From: UBA7803 sp963822255
GTDB taxonomy: Bacteria; Pseudomonadota; Gammaproteobacteria; Pseudomonadales; Azotimanducaceae
Length of the DNA stretch: 64,000 bases
Assembly: GCA_963822255.1 (NCBI GenBank)
Contig: CAWGGV010000008.1
Coordinates: forward strand, 372,001-436,000
Direction of reading: 5' to 3'
The position numbers and the translations under genes are program-made. Under the pieces are notes generated by a model. The model was given only the letters and a program-made list of their open reading frames with translations, had not been told where the DNA came from and searched no databases. Below, piece after piece: positions 15,872-24,570 of the stretch; position 1 is the stretch's first letter, and each line of letters begins with the position of its first letter.

Positions 15872-17215
15872 TCAGCCTTCCTTTTCAATCGTTGTCAGCA
15901 CGTCGCGAAGGATCGGGCCGTATTCGTACTTGGCGGGGCACACGTAAGTGCACAGCGAGATGTCGTCCTCATCCAATTCAAGACAACCAAGATTGATTGC
16001 AGTTTCGATGTCCTTGACCAGAATGCTGCGCAGCAGCTGGGTCGGCAGGATGTCCAGCGGCATCACGCGCTCGTAGGTGCCGATGGGCACCATGCTCCGG
16101 GGGCTGCCGTTGGTGGTGGTGGTGAACTTCAGCGGACGCCGCCCGAGCCACTTCGAGAGGTAGATCGGGAACACCGAATGGCGGTCCGGGCCTATCGACA
16201 GGTAGCCGAGCAGCCGGCGCTCCCGATCCTCCGGGAGCACCGACACCTGAACGTGGTAGCGGCCGAGAAAGTCCACCGGGCGCTCGGCACGATACCCGGC
16301 CAGCACGGAGCCGGAGATCACGCGCTGATCCCCGGGCTGGAGCTCGCCCGCGGTCAGGTCCGTCAGGTTGGCACCCAGGCGCGTACGCAGCAGCCGGGGC
16401 CGAACCACACCGGGCCCGCCCAGCGCCACCACACGTTCGGTCCAGACCCTACCTTCGAGAAACAGATAACCTACGGCGATCACGTCCTGATAGCCGATGT
16501 ACCACACGCTCTTGTGAGGGCCCACCGGGTCCAGGAAATGGATGTGAGTGCCCGGCAGACCCACCGGGTGCGGCCCGTCGAACGCTTCGAGAGTAATCCG
16601 CGGATCGTTCCCTCCGGGTACCTCTCGGCCCGCCCTGTGACAGACGAACACCTTCCCCGCGGTCAAGCGCGCCAGCACCTCGAGCCCGGCCGAAAACTGG
16701 TGCGGATGCTCGCCGATCACCAGTGTCGGATCGCCCGACACCGGATTGCTGTCCATGGCGGTGACGAAGATGGAGTGCGGCTCGGCGTCGGGCGGCGGAA
16801 CCTTGCTGTACGGCCGGGTACGCAGCGCCGTCCACAGGCCGCTGGTGAGCAGATTCCGCACGACCGCGTCCCGCTCCAGGGTGGCGAGCGCGCCCGCATC
16901 GAAGCGCTCGAACGTTTCCTCCTCGTCGCCGTCCACGTCGATGACCACCGACAGCAGCGCCCGCTTGGCGCCCCGGTGAATGCCGGTGACCGTGCCCGCT
17001 GCGGGGGCTGTATACAGCACGCCTTCGCTCTTCTTGTCGGAAAACAGCGGCTGCCCCAGCCGAACCCGATCCCCCTCCTGCACCCGCATGGTGGGCCGCA
17101 TGCCCGGGTAATCTTCGCCGAGCATGGCCACCGACCGGACCGCCGCCCCGGGCTCGATCACCGGTTCCGGCGCCCCGGCCAGGGGAAGATCCAGGCCTTT
17201 TCTGGTTTTGATCAT
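15872..17215 (-). CDS. nqrA: Na+-translocating NADH:quinone reductase subunit A
   Basis: The 447-residue peripheral cytoplasmic subunit that begins the operon. The barrel-sandwich N-terminus (IKTRKGLDLPLAGAPE, then VQEGDRVRLGQPLFSDKK and PAAGTVTGIHRGAKRAL) is typical of NqrA/RnfC-like domains, and the C-terminus retains the CTYVCPAKYEYGPILRD segment. It has no cluster of its own and contributes to quinone binding with NqrB. Start ATG at 17215 follows a long leader of about 260 nt from the predicted promoter. Confidence 0.97.
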   Translation of the reverse strand: MIKTRKGLDLPLAGAPEPVIEPGAAVRSVAMLGEDYPGMRPTMRVQEGDRVRLGQPLFSDKKSEGVLYTAPAAGTVTGIHRGAKRALLSVVIDVDGDEEETFERFDAGALATLERDAVVRNLLTSGLWTALRTRPYSKVPPPDAEPHSIFVTAMDSNPVSGDPTLVIGEHPHQFSAGLEVLARLTAGKVFVCHRAGREVPGGNDPRITLEAFDGPHPVGLPGTHIHFLDPVGPHKSVWYIGYQDVIAVGYLFLEGRVWTERVVALGGPGVVRPRLLRTRLGANLTDLTAGELQPGDQRVISGSVLAGYRAERPVDFLGRYHVQVSVLPEDRERRLLGYLSIGPDRHSVFPIYLSKWLGRRPLKFTTTTNGSPRSMVPIGTYERVMPLDILPTQLLRSILVKDIETAINLGCLELDEDDISLCTYVCPAKYEYGPILRDVLTTIEKEG

Positions 17216-17480
17216 CTACGGCAGGTTCCCCGCGACAAACGTTGTTCCTGAAACGGCGCGATTCCGGCACGCGTCCCGTGCGTGGAGTCGCGGCGACCCC
17301 GGTCCACCCCCGCCTCGCCAATAAGGGGGAACGCCGAAGCTTCTGCGGACCTGCAGCGCCGGCGAGGGTTGAAGTCGGATTTCCGCAACGGCTTTGGAGG
17401 CGTGAGGCCACGCTTGCCTGCGGCGCCGGAATGGCTACGTCGCTTGCTTCGCGGCTGTGGAGCCTCGGAAGGCCGCGCAA
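17216..17480 (-). other. Long untranslated leader of the nqr operon
   Basis: About 260 nt separate the predicted transcription start from nqrA. No credible gene lies here on either strand. The sequence is GC-rich with several short inverted segments and resembles interspersed repeat DNA in parts. I see no known riboswitch. Its function, if any, is open; post-transcriptional control is one option. Confidence 0.35.
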
Positions 17481-17510
17481 ATTATAGAGGTGCGGGCGCT
17501 TAGATGCCAA
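17481..17510 (-). promoter_or_regulatory. Predicted sigma70 promoter of nqrA-F
   Basis: On the minus strand TTGGCA (17510-17505) and a perfect TATAAT (17486-17481) are separated by 18 bp. Five of six and six of six bases match consensus. This is the best promoter match seen upstream of nqrA, with transcription expected to start near 17474. Confidence 0.6.
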
Positions 17511-17564
17511 CGCTCGCCGTATCGTGGGGCGTTCCGGAGCGCAATCTCAGCGTATTGCGGGGCC

Positions 17565-17713
17565 GGTCGGGCGGGGGGAAAGCGATTCGCGAGCCACGCT
17601 CAGCCGCTCCGCGGTGCCCTCGCTGCGAAAAGTTGCCCGCTGGCGCGGTCAATTTTCTGCGCTCGGCTTCGCTCAAATGGCTTCGCGAATCGCTTTCCCC
17701 CCGCCGCCCGACC
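17565..17713. repeat. MITE-like element with ~32-bp terminal inverted repeats
   Basis: The left arm (17565-17596, starting GGTCGGGCGGGGGGAAAGCG) and the right arm (17678-17713, ending CCCCCCGCCGCCCGACC) are near-perfect reverse complements, with small insertions. The core between them also contains inverted words. No ORF fits. It lies in the gap between gap and nqr, whose remainder (17714-17867) shows nothing recognisable. Confidence 0.55.
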
Positions 17714-17867
17714 CGCGCACCGTATGGCCGCGACCAGACGCCGAGATGCGTGCTCGTCGGACCCGAGCAGCGAGGACGCCGGCGCCGGTGATGGCGGGAA
17801 GCTCGATGGTGGGCCGGCGGGGGACGGCACCCGCCCGACGAGTCCACGCAACCCACCGCGCGGCGGG

Positions 17868-19337
17868 TCAGAACCCCGGGTGGACGACGTCCTTCGGAAT
17901 GAGCGGATAGGCGATGCCGGCCCACTTCTGAACGAGCCGAATCACCTGACAGGCATAACCGAACTCGTTGTCGTACCACACGTAGAGCACCGCCCGGTTG
18001 TCTTTGACGATGGTCGCGCCGCTGTCGATGATGCAGGCGTGGCGATTGCCGACAAAGTCGGAGGAGACCACCTCCGGTGAGCTGGTGTAGTCGATCTGGC
18101 CCTGCAGTTCGGAGTGCAGCGCCATGTAGCGCAGGTACTCGTTCACCTCGTCGACGGTGGTATCCCGAGACAACGTCAGATTGAGGATCGCCAGCGAGAC
18201 GTCGGGGGTCGGCACGCGGATCGCGTTGCCGGTGAGCTTGCCGTCGAGCTCAGGAAGCAACTTGACCACCGCCGACGACGCCCCCGTCTCGGTGATGACC
18301 ATGTTCAGCGGCGCCGCCCGTCCGCGCCGGTTCTTCTTGTGGTAGTTATCGGTGAGGTGCTGATCGTTGGTATAGGCGTGCACGGTTTCCATGTGCCCGT
18401 AAACGATGCCGAACTCGTCGTTCATGGCCTTCAGCGGCGGAACGATGGCGTTGGTGGTGCAGGAAGCCGCCGCCAGAATGGCGTCGTCGGCCATCACGTC
18501 GCTGGAGTTGATACCGGAGACGATGTTCTTGATGTTGCCCTTGCCCGGCGCGGTCAGAGCGACGCGCGACGCGCCTTTGCTCTTCAGGTGCTGCGACAGA
18601 CCAGCCTTGTCACGCCAGGCGCCGGTGTTGTCGATGACGATGGCGTCGCGGATGCCGTACTGCTCGTAGTCCACCTCCGACGGCGACGACGCGTAGATCA
18701 CCCGGATCACGTTGCCGTTGGCGATGATACAGTCGTTTTCCTCGTCCACCCGGATGGTGCCGAGAAAGCTTCCGTGCACCGAGTCGCGGCGCAACAGGCT
18801 CGCCCGCTTCACCAGGTCGTCGCTGCCGCTCTTGCGAACGACGATGGCCCGTAGCCGCAGCTGCTGGCCGCTGCCCGTTTTCTCGATCAAGAGCCGTGCC
18901 AGCAGACGGCCGATGCGGCCGAAGCCGTAGAGCACCACGTCCTGCGGCTTGTCCAGCGGCGGCACGTGGCGGCCGATCACGTCGGAACATTCACTGGTGA
19001 CGAACTCAAGGGGCGAGGTACCGTTCTTCTCGGACTCCTCCATGTAGCGGGTGGCTAGCTTGCCCACGTCGATGTGGCATGGCCCGAGGTCGAGCTGGGC
19101 CAGCGCCTCGATGATCGGATAGCTCTCGAACTCCGAGAGCTCGTTCTTGGCGACCTGACGCACGTAGCGATGGGTCTTCATGATCTGCAGCACGCTCTGG
19201 TTGTAGAGCGCGCGGCCATAGCAGTAGGTCACCACGTTGCCGCGGTACAGCCGGCCGATGATGGGAATCATCGCCTCCGCGAGCGCTTCGCGCTCTTTCC
19301 AATCCGGGAAGTAGTCGTCAAGGCTGGGTAGTGCCAC
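17868..19337 (-). CDS. gap: Glyceraldehyde-3-phosphate dehydrogenase, long form
   Basis: A 489-residue GAPDH with a ~125-residue N-terminal extension before the nucleotide-binding VVLYGFGRIGRLLARLL. The catalytic cysteine is in ILAAASCTTNAIVPPL; the substrate-binding HAYTNDQHLTDNYHKKNRRGR and TETGASSAVVKLLPEL segments and the C-terminal VWYDNEFGYACQVIRL are all present. Long GAPDHs of this type are known from Pseudomonas, where gap also neighbours nqr and mfd. The start is GTG at 19337, with GAGAGGA upstream; further upstream codons are spurious. Sits alone between the palindromic element and the second repeat array. Confidence 0.95.
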   Translation of the reverse strand: MALPSLDDYFPDWKEREALAEAMIPIIGRLYRGNVVTYCYGRALYNQSVLQIMKTHRYVRQVAKNELSEFESYPIIEALAQLDLGPCHIDVGKLATRYMEESEKNGTSPLEFVTSECSDVIGRHVPPLDKPQDVVLYGFGRIGRLLARLLIEKTGSGQQLRLRAIVVRKSGSDDLVKRASLLRRDSVHGSFLGTIRVDEENDCIIANGNVIRVIYASSPSEVDYEQYGIRDAIVIDNTGAWRDKAGLSQHLKSKGASRVALTAPGKGNIKNIVSGINSSDVMADDAILAAASCTTNAIVPPLKAMNDEFGIVYGHMETVHAYTNDQHLTDNYHKKNRRGRAAPLNMVITETGASSAVVKLLPELDGKLTGNAIRVPTPDVSLAILNLTLSRDTTVDEVNEYLRYMALHSELQGQIDYTSSPEVVSSDFVGNRHACIIDSGATIVKDNRAVLYVWYDNEFGYACQVIRLVQKWAGIAYPLIPKDVVHPGF

Positions 19338-19528
19338 GGCAGATCCTCTCGATCGTCGCCAACGTCTCGCCACCGGGATCGCCACATCAGCATCCTGGGG
19401 CTGACCGAAGGGCGCGTATTATCCGGGACCCATTGTCGCCCGGCAAGCTGACAGCTGCAGCGTGTGGGCGTAGAGATGTAAGTTAGCCATGAGCGGGCTG
19501 TAAAAGGGCTTGGGCAGGGGCTTGGGCA

Positions 19529-19746
19529 ATCGCGGCCGGGAGGCCGCTCCGACATACTGGCCGCGGACCCGGAATCGCGGCCGGGAGGCCGCTCCCACAA
19601 GGCCGCTCCCACCTACCGGCCGCGGACCCGGAATCGCGGCCGGGAGGCCGCTCCCACAAGGCCGCTCCGACATACTGGCCGCGGACCCGGAATCGCGGCC
19701 GGGAGGCCGCTCCCACAAGGCCGCTCCCACAAGGCCGCTCCCACAG
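19529..19746. repeat. Second REP-like array (4 copies plus partial copies)
   Basis: Core units begin at 19529, 19574, 19633 and 19692. Each contains GCGGCC-GGGA-GGCCGC followed by TCC(C/G)AC or similar, and partial aaggccgctcccac copies lie between. The tetraloop equals that of the array at 11.2 kb, but the stem has changed on both sides (GCGACC/GGTCGC to GCGGCC/GGCCGC), so pairing is preserved. Bases 19338-19528 upstream hold the gap promoter region and nothing else I can name. Confidence 0.8.
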
Positions 19747-19753
19747 CTTGTCG

Positions 19754-20809
19754 CTAGCGGAAGCTGTCGTTGATGGAGGCGAGTGCCGCGTTGCCCGGGC
19801 ACAGGTCCGCTTCGGCCAGGGCGTTCAGCGGGCGCTCGACCGTCTCGAGCAGGTCGTGGCAATCGCTTGCCTCGGGGTCCACGTAGAGAAGCCCCGTGAC
19901 CACCTCGCCGTCGGCCTGACGCTCCTGGACGTGGCGCAGGGCGGCGACCCGGTCGTGGGGATCGTAGGCAGCGTCGAGCTTGTTCAGGCGCAGCACCGAG
20001 CCATCCGGCATGGTTACGTCCTCGGTGGTGCCCGGTGCGTAGTCGGCGGTGATCTCCGCGCCACCAGGCACGAAGTCGGCGGCCACGAACGCCTCGCTGT
20101 GACCGCGCACGTACTCGTAGCTTTTGGTGGAGCCGGCGTGGTTGTTGAAGGCCACGCACGGAGAGATCACGTCGATGAAGGCAAAGCCCCGATGCATCAG
20201 GCCGGCCTTGATCAGCGGCACGAGCTGGCGCTTGTCGCCGGAGAAGCTGCGGGCTACGAAACCCGCACCAATGGTCAGCGCCATGCTCACCAGATCGATG
20301 GGCTCGTAGAGGTTGGGCTTGCCCTTCTTACTGGTGGAGCCTTTGTCGTTGGTGGCCGAGAACTGCCCCTTGGTGAGCCCGTAGGTGCCGTTGTTATCCA
20401 CCACGTAGAGCATGTTGATGCGGCGGCGGACGATGTGGGCGAACTGGCCGAGGCCGATGGAGGCCGAGTCGCCGTCGCCGGAGATGCCGACGCAGTAGAG
20501 TTCCCGGTTCGCCAGGTTGGCGCCGGTGGCCACCGACGGCATGCGGCCGTGCACCGAGTTGAATCCGTGAGAGCGGTTCAGAAAGTAGCTCGGCGTCTTC
20601 GACGAGCAGCCGATGCCGGATACCTTGGCGAACCGGTGCGGCGGGAGCGAGAGCTCCGCGCACGCCTGGACGATGGCGGCGCTCACCGAGTCGTGCCCGC
20701 AGCCCGCGCACAAGGTCGACACGGAGCCCTCGTAGTCCCGGCGGGTCAGCCCGATCTGGTTCACCGGCAGACGCGGGTGGTGCACCCTGGGTTTGGCCAT
20801 GAACGTCAT
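19754..20809 (-). CDS. korB: 2-oxoacid:ferredoxin oxidoreductase, beta subunit
   Basis: A 351-residue thiamine diphosphate-binding subunit. The conserved STLCAGCGHDSVSAAI and the TPP/Mg site GISGDGDSASIG followed by VVDNNGTYGLTKGQ are present. Conserved SGIGCSSKTPSYFL is also typical of 2-oxoglutarate:ferredoxin oxidoreductase beta chains. With KorA it decarboxylates a 2-oxoacid to acyl-CoA and reduces ferredoxin. The ATG at 20809 overlaps the korA stop by 4 bp. 2-oxoglutarate is the likeliest substrate, but pyruvate or branched oxoacids cannot be excluded. The stop lies 8 bp from the repeat array. Confidence 0.92.
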   Translation of the reverse strand: MTFMAKPRVHHPRLPVNQIGLTRRDYEGSVSTLCAGCGHDSVSAAIVQACAELSLPPHRFAKVSGIGCSSKTPSYFLNRSHGFNSVHGRMPSVATGANLANRELYCVGISGDGDSASIGLGQFAHIVRRRINMLYVVDNNGTYGLTKGQFSATNDKGSTSKKGKPNLYEPIDLVSMALTIGAGFVARSFSGDKRQLVPLIKAGLMHRGFAFIDVISPCVAFNNHAGSTKSYEYVRGHSEAFVAADFVPGGAEITADYAPGTTEDVTMPDGSVLRLNKLDAAYDPHDRVAALRHVQERQADGEVVTGLLYVDPEASDCHDLLETVERPLNALAEADLCPGNAALASINDSFR

Positions 20810-22632
20810 GATTTCACCTCGGTGAGCCTGGAGAGGCGATGCGCCGTGTAGTACTCCGATACCTGGCGCTGGATGGCGTCGGCGGAGATGGACAGGCCAC
20901 CGTAGTAGCGCACCGGAACCAGCCGCGCCGGATCCAGCTCGATTTCGTTCACCAGCAGGGTGCGCATCTGCGAGTCCCGGTTCTGATCGACCACGAACAC
21001 CAGCTCGTGATCCTCGATGAAACGGCAGACCTCCTCGCCGAAGGGAAAGCCGCGCAGCCGCATGGTGTCGAGATGGATGCCCTCGTCGGCCAGCAGGTCC
21101 AGCGCTTCCGGCATGGGCGCCGCGCTGGTGCCGTAGTAGATGATGCCCGCGTGCTTGCCGGTGGCGTGAATCTCCGCCTTCGGCACCAGCTTTCCGGCGG
21201 TGCGCCACTTCACCATCAGGCGGTCCATGTTGCGGATGTACGCGTCCGGCGACTCGGTGTAGGCGGCGAACTCGTCACGCGACGTGCCACGGGTGAAGAA
21301 CGCGCCCTTCTCCGGATGGGTGCCCGGGTAGGTGCGGTAGCCGATGCCGTCGCCGTCCAGATCCAGATAGCGGCCCCACCGTTCCACCGACTCGAGGTCG
21401 TCGGCCGACAGCACCTTGCCGCGGTCGTAGCGGCGCCCGTCGTCCCACGCGAGCGGCTCGCAGAGGCTGTCGTTCATGCCGAGATCGAGGTCGCTCATGA
21501 CGATCACCGGCGTCTGCAGCCGGTCGGCGAGGTCCAGCGCCTCGGCGGCGAAATCGAAGCACTCCCGGGGCGTCGACGGGAACAGCAGCACGTGCCGCGT
21601 GTCGCCATGGGATGCGTAGGCGGCGCTGATGAGATCCGCCTGCTGGGTGCGGGTGGGCATGCCGGTGGACGGCCCGGCCCGCTGAATGTCGAAGATGACC
21701 GCCGGGATCTCGGCGAAGTAGGCGAGCCCGAGGAACTCGCTCATCAGCGAGATCCCGGGTCCGCTGGTAGCGGTGAAAGCGCGGGCGCCGTTCCAGCCGG
21801 CGCCGATGACGATGCCGATGGCCGACAGCTCGTCCTCCGCCTGAATGATGGCGTACTTGCGCTCCCCCGATGCCTTGTCGACCCTGAGCCGGCCGGCGTA
21901 CTGCTCGAAGCCTTCCGCCACCGACGTGGACGGCGTGATCGGATACCAGGCCACGACCGTCGCGCCACCGTACAGGGCGCCGAGCGCGGCGGCGGTGTTG
22001 CCGTCGATGAAGATCCTGTCGCCGACCTTGTCCGTGCGCCGCACCTGAATCGGCAGCGGACAATCCAGGTAGTTTCTGGCGTAGGAGCGGCCGATCTCCA
22101 GGGCATTGATGTTGGGCCGGATGAGGTTGTCCTTGCCCTTGTACTGGGTCGACACCATGCCGGTGATGACGTCGAAGTCGATGTTCAGCAGTGCCGACAG
22201 CGCCCCGAGGTAGGTGATGTTCTTGAACAGTTGCCGCTGCTTGGGATCATCGAACTCGGACAGCAGCAGAGTGGCGATGGGAATGCCGATGTCGGTGACG
22301 TCCGAGCGCCGGAGCTCCCGGGCCAGCGGCTTCGAGCTGTCGTAGAGGAGAAAGCCGCCGGGCTTCAGGCTCGCCACGTCGTCGGCGTACGTCTCCGCGT
22401 TCATGGCCACCATCAGGTCGACGCCCTCGCGGCGGCCCAGGTAGCCGTCCTCGTTCACCCGCACCTCGAACCAGGTGGGCAGGCCCTGGATGTTGGACGG
22501 GAAGATGTTCCGGGTGGACACCGGAATGCCCATCCGGAAAAGCGCCTTGGCGAACATGCCGTTGGCGCTGGCCGAGCCCGAGCCGTTGACGTTGGCGAAG
22601 CGGATGACGAAGTCGTTGTAGGTAATGCTCAT
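20806..22632 (-). CDS. korA: 2-oxoacid:ferredoxin oxidoreductase, fused gamma-alpha subunit
   Basis: A 608-residue subunit with the gamma domain (~1-190, beginning YNDFVIRFANVNGSGSASAN) fused to the alpha pyrimidine-binding domain. The latter has GALYGGATVVAWYPITPSTS, QAEDELSAIGIVIGAGWNGA and FTATSGPGISLMSEFLGLA, then the transketolase C-terminal-like region. This gamma-alpha fusion is usual for two-subunit KorAB enzymes. Catalyses CoA-dependent oxidative decarboxylation with ferredoxin. It overlaps both neighbours by 4 bp (ATGA), so the three genes form one translational unit. Confidence 0.93.
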   Translation of the reverse strand: MSITYNDFVIRFANVNGSGSASANGMFAKALFRMGIPVSTRNIFPSNIQGLPTWFEVRVNEDGYLGRREGVDLMVAMNAETYADDVASLKPGGFLLYDSSKPLARELRRSDVTDIGIPIATLLLSEFDDPKQRQLFKNITYLGALSALLNIDFDVITGMVSTQYKGKDNLIRPNINALEIGRSYARNYLDCPLPIQVRRTDKVGDRIFIDGNTAAALGALYGGATVVAWYPITPSTSVAEGFEQYAGRLRVDKASGERKYAIIQAEDELSAIGIVIGAGWNGARAFTATSGPGISLMSEFLGLAYFAEIPAVIFDIQRAGPSTGMPTRTQQADLISAAYASHGDTRHVLLFPSTPRECFDFAAEALDLADRLQTPVIVMSDLDLGMNDSLCEPLAWDDGRRYDRGKVLSADDLESVERWGRYLDLDGDGIGYRTYPGTHPEKGAFFTRGTSRDEFAAYTESPDAYIRNMDRLMVKWRTAGKLVPKAEIHATGKHAGIIYYGTSAAPMPEALDLLADEGIHLDTMRLRGFPFGEEVCRFIEDHELVFVVDQNRDSQMRTLLVNEIELDPARLVPVRYYGGLSISADAIQRQVSEYYTAHRLSRLTEVKS

Positions 22633-24413
22633 TCGGCGAACGACCCGAGTTGCGGCACGTGAATGACGGACTTCTGCATGTCCCAGGCGCCGGTGGGACA
22701 CCGCTCGGCGCAGAGGCCGCAGTGGACGCAGACGTCCTCGTCCTTAACCATCACCCGGCCCGTGCCCAGAGACCCGGAGACGTAGAGATCCTGGTCGGCG
22801 TTCAGCGCCGGCGCGGTCAGCCGCTGCCGCAGAACGTCCTCGTCCCCGTTCTCGGTGAACGAGATGCAGTCCATGGGGCAGATGTCGACGCAGGCGTCAC
22901 ATTCGATGCAGAGGTTGTCGGCGAACACCGTTTGCACGTCACAGTTGAGGCACCGCTGGGCTTCCCGGGCGCCGAGCTCGCGGTCGAAGCCGAGCTCCAC
23001 CTCCACCTTGATATTGGCGAGCGCTTTCTTCTTGTCCGCGTGGGGCACCAGATAGCGCTTCGCAGGGTCGTGCTCGCTGTCGTAGCTCCACTCGTGCATG
23101 CCCATCTTGGTGCTGATCAGGTTGACGCCTTCCGGCGGCCGGTCGCGCTTGACGTCGCGGCCGGTGAGCATCAGGTGAATGGAGATGGCCGCCTTGTGGG
23201 CGTGAGCCGAGGCCCAGATGATGTTCTCGGGGCCGAAGGCCGAGTCGCCGCCGAAGAACACCTTGCGGTTGCTGGACTGCAAGGTCTCCTCGTCGAGCAC
23301 CGGACAGTCCCACTTGTCGAACTCGATGCCGATGTCCCGCTCGATCCAGGGACAGTGGTTTTCCTGGCCAATTGCCATGAGCACGTGGTCGCACTCCATG
23401 AACACGTCCGGCTCGCCGGTCGGCACGTATTTCAGGCGGCCGTCGTCGCCCTTCACCGGCTTCACGCACTCGAACACCACGCCCTTCAGCTTGCCGTTCT
23501 CGTGCACGAACTCCTTCGGCGGACGGTTGTTGACGATCGGGATGCCCTCGCTCATGGCATCCTCCTTCTCCCACTCCGAGGCCTTCATCACCTCGAAGGC
23601 GGAGCGCACCACCACGGTGACCTCGTCGGCGCCCAGGCGGCGCGCGGTGCGGCAGCAGTCCATGGCGGTGTTGCCGCCGCCCATGACGATCACCTTACCG
23701 CTGATGGACGTGGTGTGGCCGAAGGCGACGCTGGCGAGCCAGTCGATGCCGATGGAAACGTGGTCGTCCACCTCCTGGCGTCCAGGCAGATCGAGGTCAC
23801 GTCCGCGCGGCGCGCCGGTACCCACGAAGTAGGCGTCGAAGTCCAGATCCAGCATCTGCTTCATGCTGGTGACCTCGTAGCCGAAGTGGCACTCCACGCC
23901 CATGTCGAGAATGAGGTCGACCTCTTCCTCGAGCACGTCCGCCGGCAGGCGGAACGCCGGAATCTGGGTGCGCATCATGCCGCCGCCGCTCGGGTCCTTC
24001 TCGAACAGGTGCACCTCGTAGCCCTGGGGCAGGAGGTCGCGGGCCACCGCCAGGGAGGCCGGCCCCGCGCCGAGCAGCGCTACCCGCTTGCCGTTCTTGC
24101 GCCGCGGTACCCGGGGCAGATAGGCGGTGATGTCGCCCTTGTGGTCCGCCGCCACCCGTTTCAGTCGGCAAATGGCCACCGGCTTCTCTTCCGTGCGTAC
24201 CCGGCGGCAGGCCGGCTCGCAGGGCCGGTCGCAGGTGCGGCCGAGGATGCCCGGGAACACGTTCGAGTCCCAGTTGAGCATGTACGCTTCGGTGTACCGC
24301 TCCTGGGCAATCATCCGGATGTACTCGGGAACCGGGGTGTGGGCTGGGCAGGCCCACTGACAGTCCACCACCTTGTGGAAATAGCTCGGCTCGGATATAT
24401 CGGTAGGCTTCAT
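22629..24413 (-). CDS. GltD-like FAD/NAD(P)H oxidoreductase with C-terminal 4Fe-4S ferredoxin domain
   Basis: A 594-residue flavoprotein. The N-terminal region has conserved cysteines as in GltD/DPYD (CQWACPAHTPVPEY, CDRPCEPACRR). The FAD motif LLGAGPASLAVARDL and the NAD(P)H motif VMGGGNTAMDCCRTARRLG follow. The C-terminus has CIECDACVDICPMDC and CVHCGLCAERCPTGAW, two [4Fe-4S] sites. It heads the operon with korA and korB. The inferred job is to shuttle electrons between NAD(P)H and ferredoxin for KorAB, in either direction. The start at 24413 is used because upstream codons lie among direct repeats. Glutamate synthase beta subunit is the nearest family, but no GltB is present. Confidence 0.9.
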   Translation of the reverse strand: MKPTDISEPSYFHKVVDCQWACPAHTPVPEYIRMIAQERYTEAYMLNWDSNVFPGILGRTCDRPCEPACRRVRTEEKPVAICRLKRVAADHKGDITAYLPRVPRRKNGKRVALLGAGPASLAVARDLLPQGYEVHLFEKDPSGGGMMRTQIPAFRLPADVLEEEVDLILDMGVECHFGYEVTSMKQMLDLDFDAYFVGTGAPRGRDLDLPGRQEVDDHVSIGIDWLASVAFGHTTSISGKVIVMGGGNTAMDCCRTARRLGADEVTVVVRSAFEVMKASEWEKEDAMSEGIPIVNNRPPKEFVHENGKLKGVVFECVKPVKGDDGRLKYVPTGEPDVFMECDHVLMAIGQENHCPWIERDIGIEFDKWDCPVLDEETLQSSNRKVFFGGDSAFGPENIIWASAHAHKAAISIHLMLTGRDVKRDRPPEGVNLISTKMGMHEWSYDSEHDPAKRYLVPHADKKKALANIKVEVELGFDRELGAREAQRCLNCDVQTVFADNLCIECDACVDICPMDCISFTENGDEDVLRQRLTAPALNADQDLYVSGSLGTGRVMVKDEDVCVHCGLCAERCPTGAWDMQKSVIHVPQLGSFAE

Positions 24414-24428
24414 TACGAACACCAGCCT

Positions 24429-24468
24429 CATGTGAAAACGGCACATGCGGCCTGGACACATGTGAAAA
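24429..24468. promoter_or_regulatory. Direct repeats upstream of the kor operon
   Basis: CATGTGAAAA occurs at 24429-24438 and 24459-24468, exactly 30 bp apart, about three helical turns. They lie just upstream of the GltD-like start. The spacing suggests a binding site for a regulator; no specific family can be named. Confidence 0.3.
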
Positions 24469-24570
24469 AAGAGTTGATCGCTGGCCGACAGGGCACTTCT
24501 GTGGAAACTTTACTCCGTCAACGCGGACGTGCCAAGCGGTCGGCGCTTTGGCCCCAAGGGAACAGCGGCA

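Noticed and set aside
11302..17215. Rnf complex instead of Nqr
   Set aside because: NqrA and NqrF architecture (ferredoxin plus FAD/NADH domains) and subunit order are those of Nqr; no RnfB/RnfC-type cluster proteins.
20839..22662. 607-codon plus-strand ORF
   Set aside because: Antisense shadow of korA; no domain signature.
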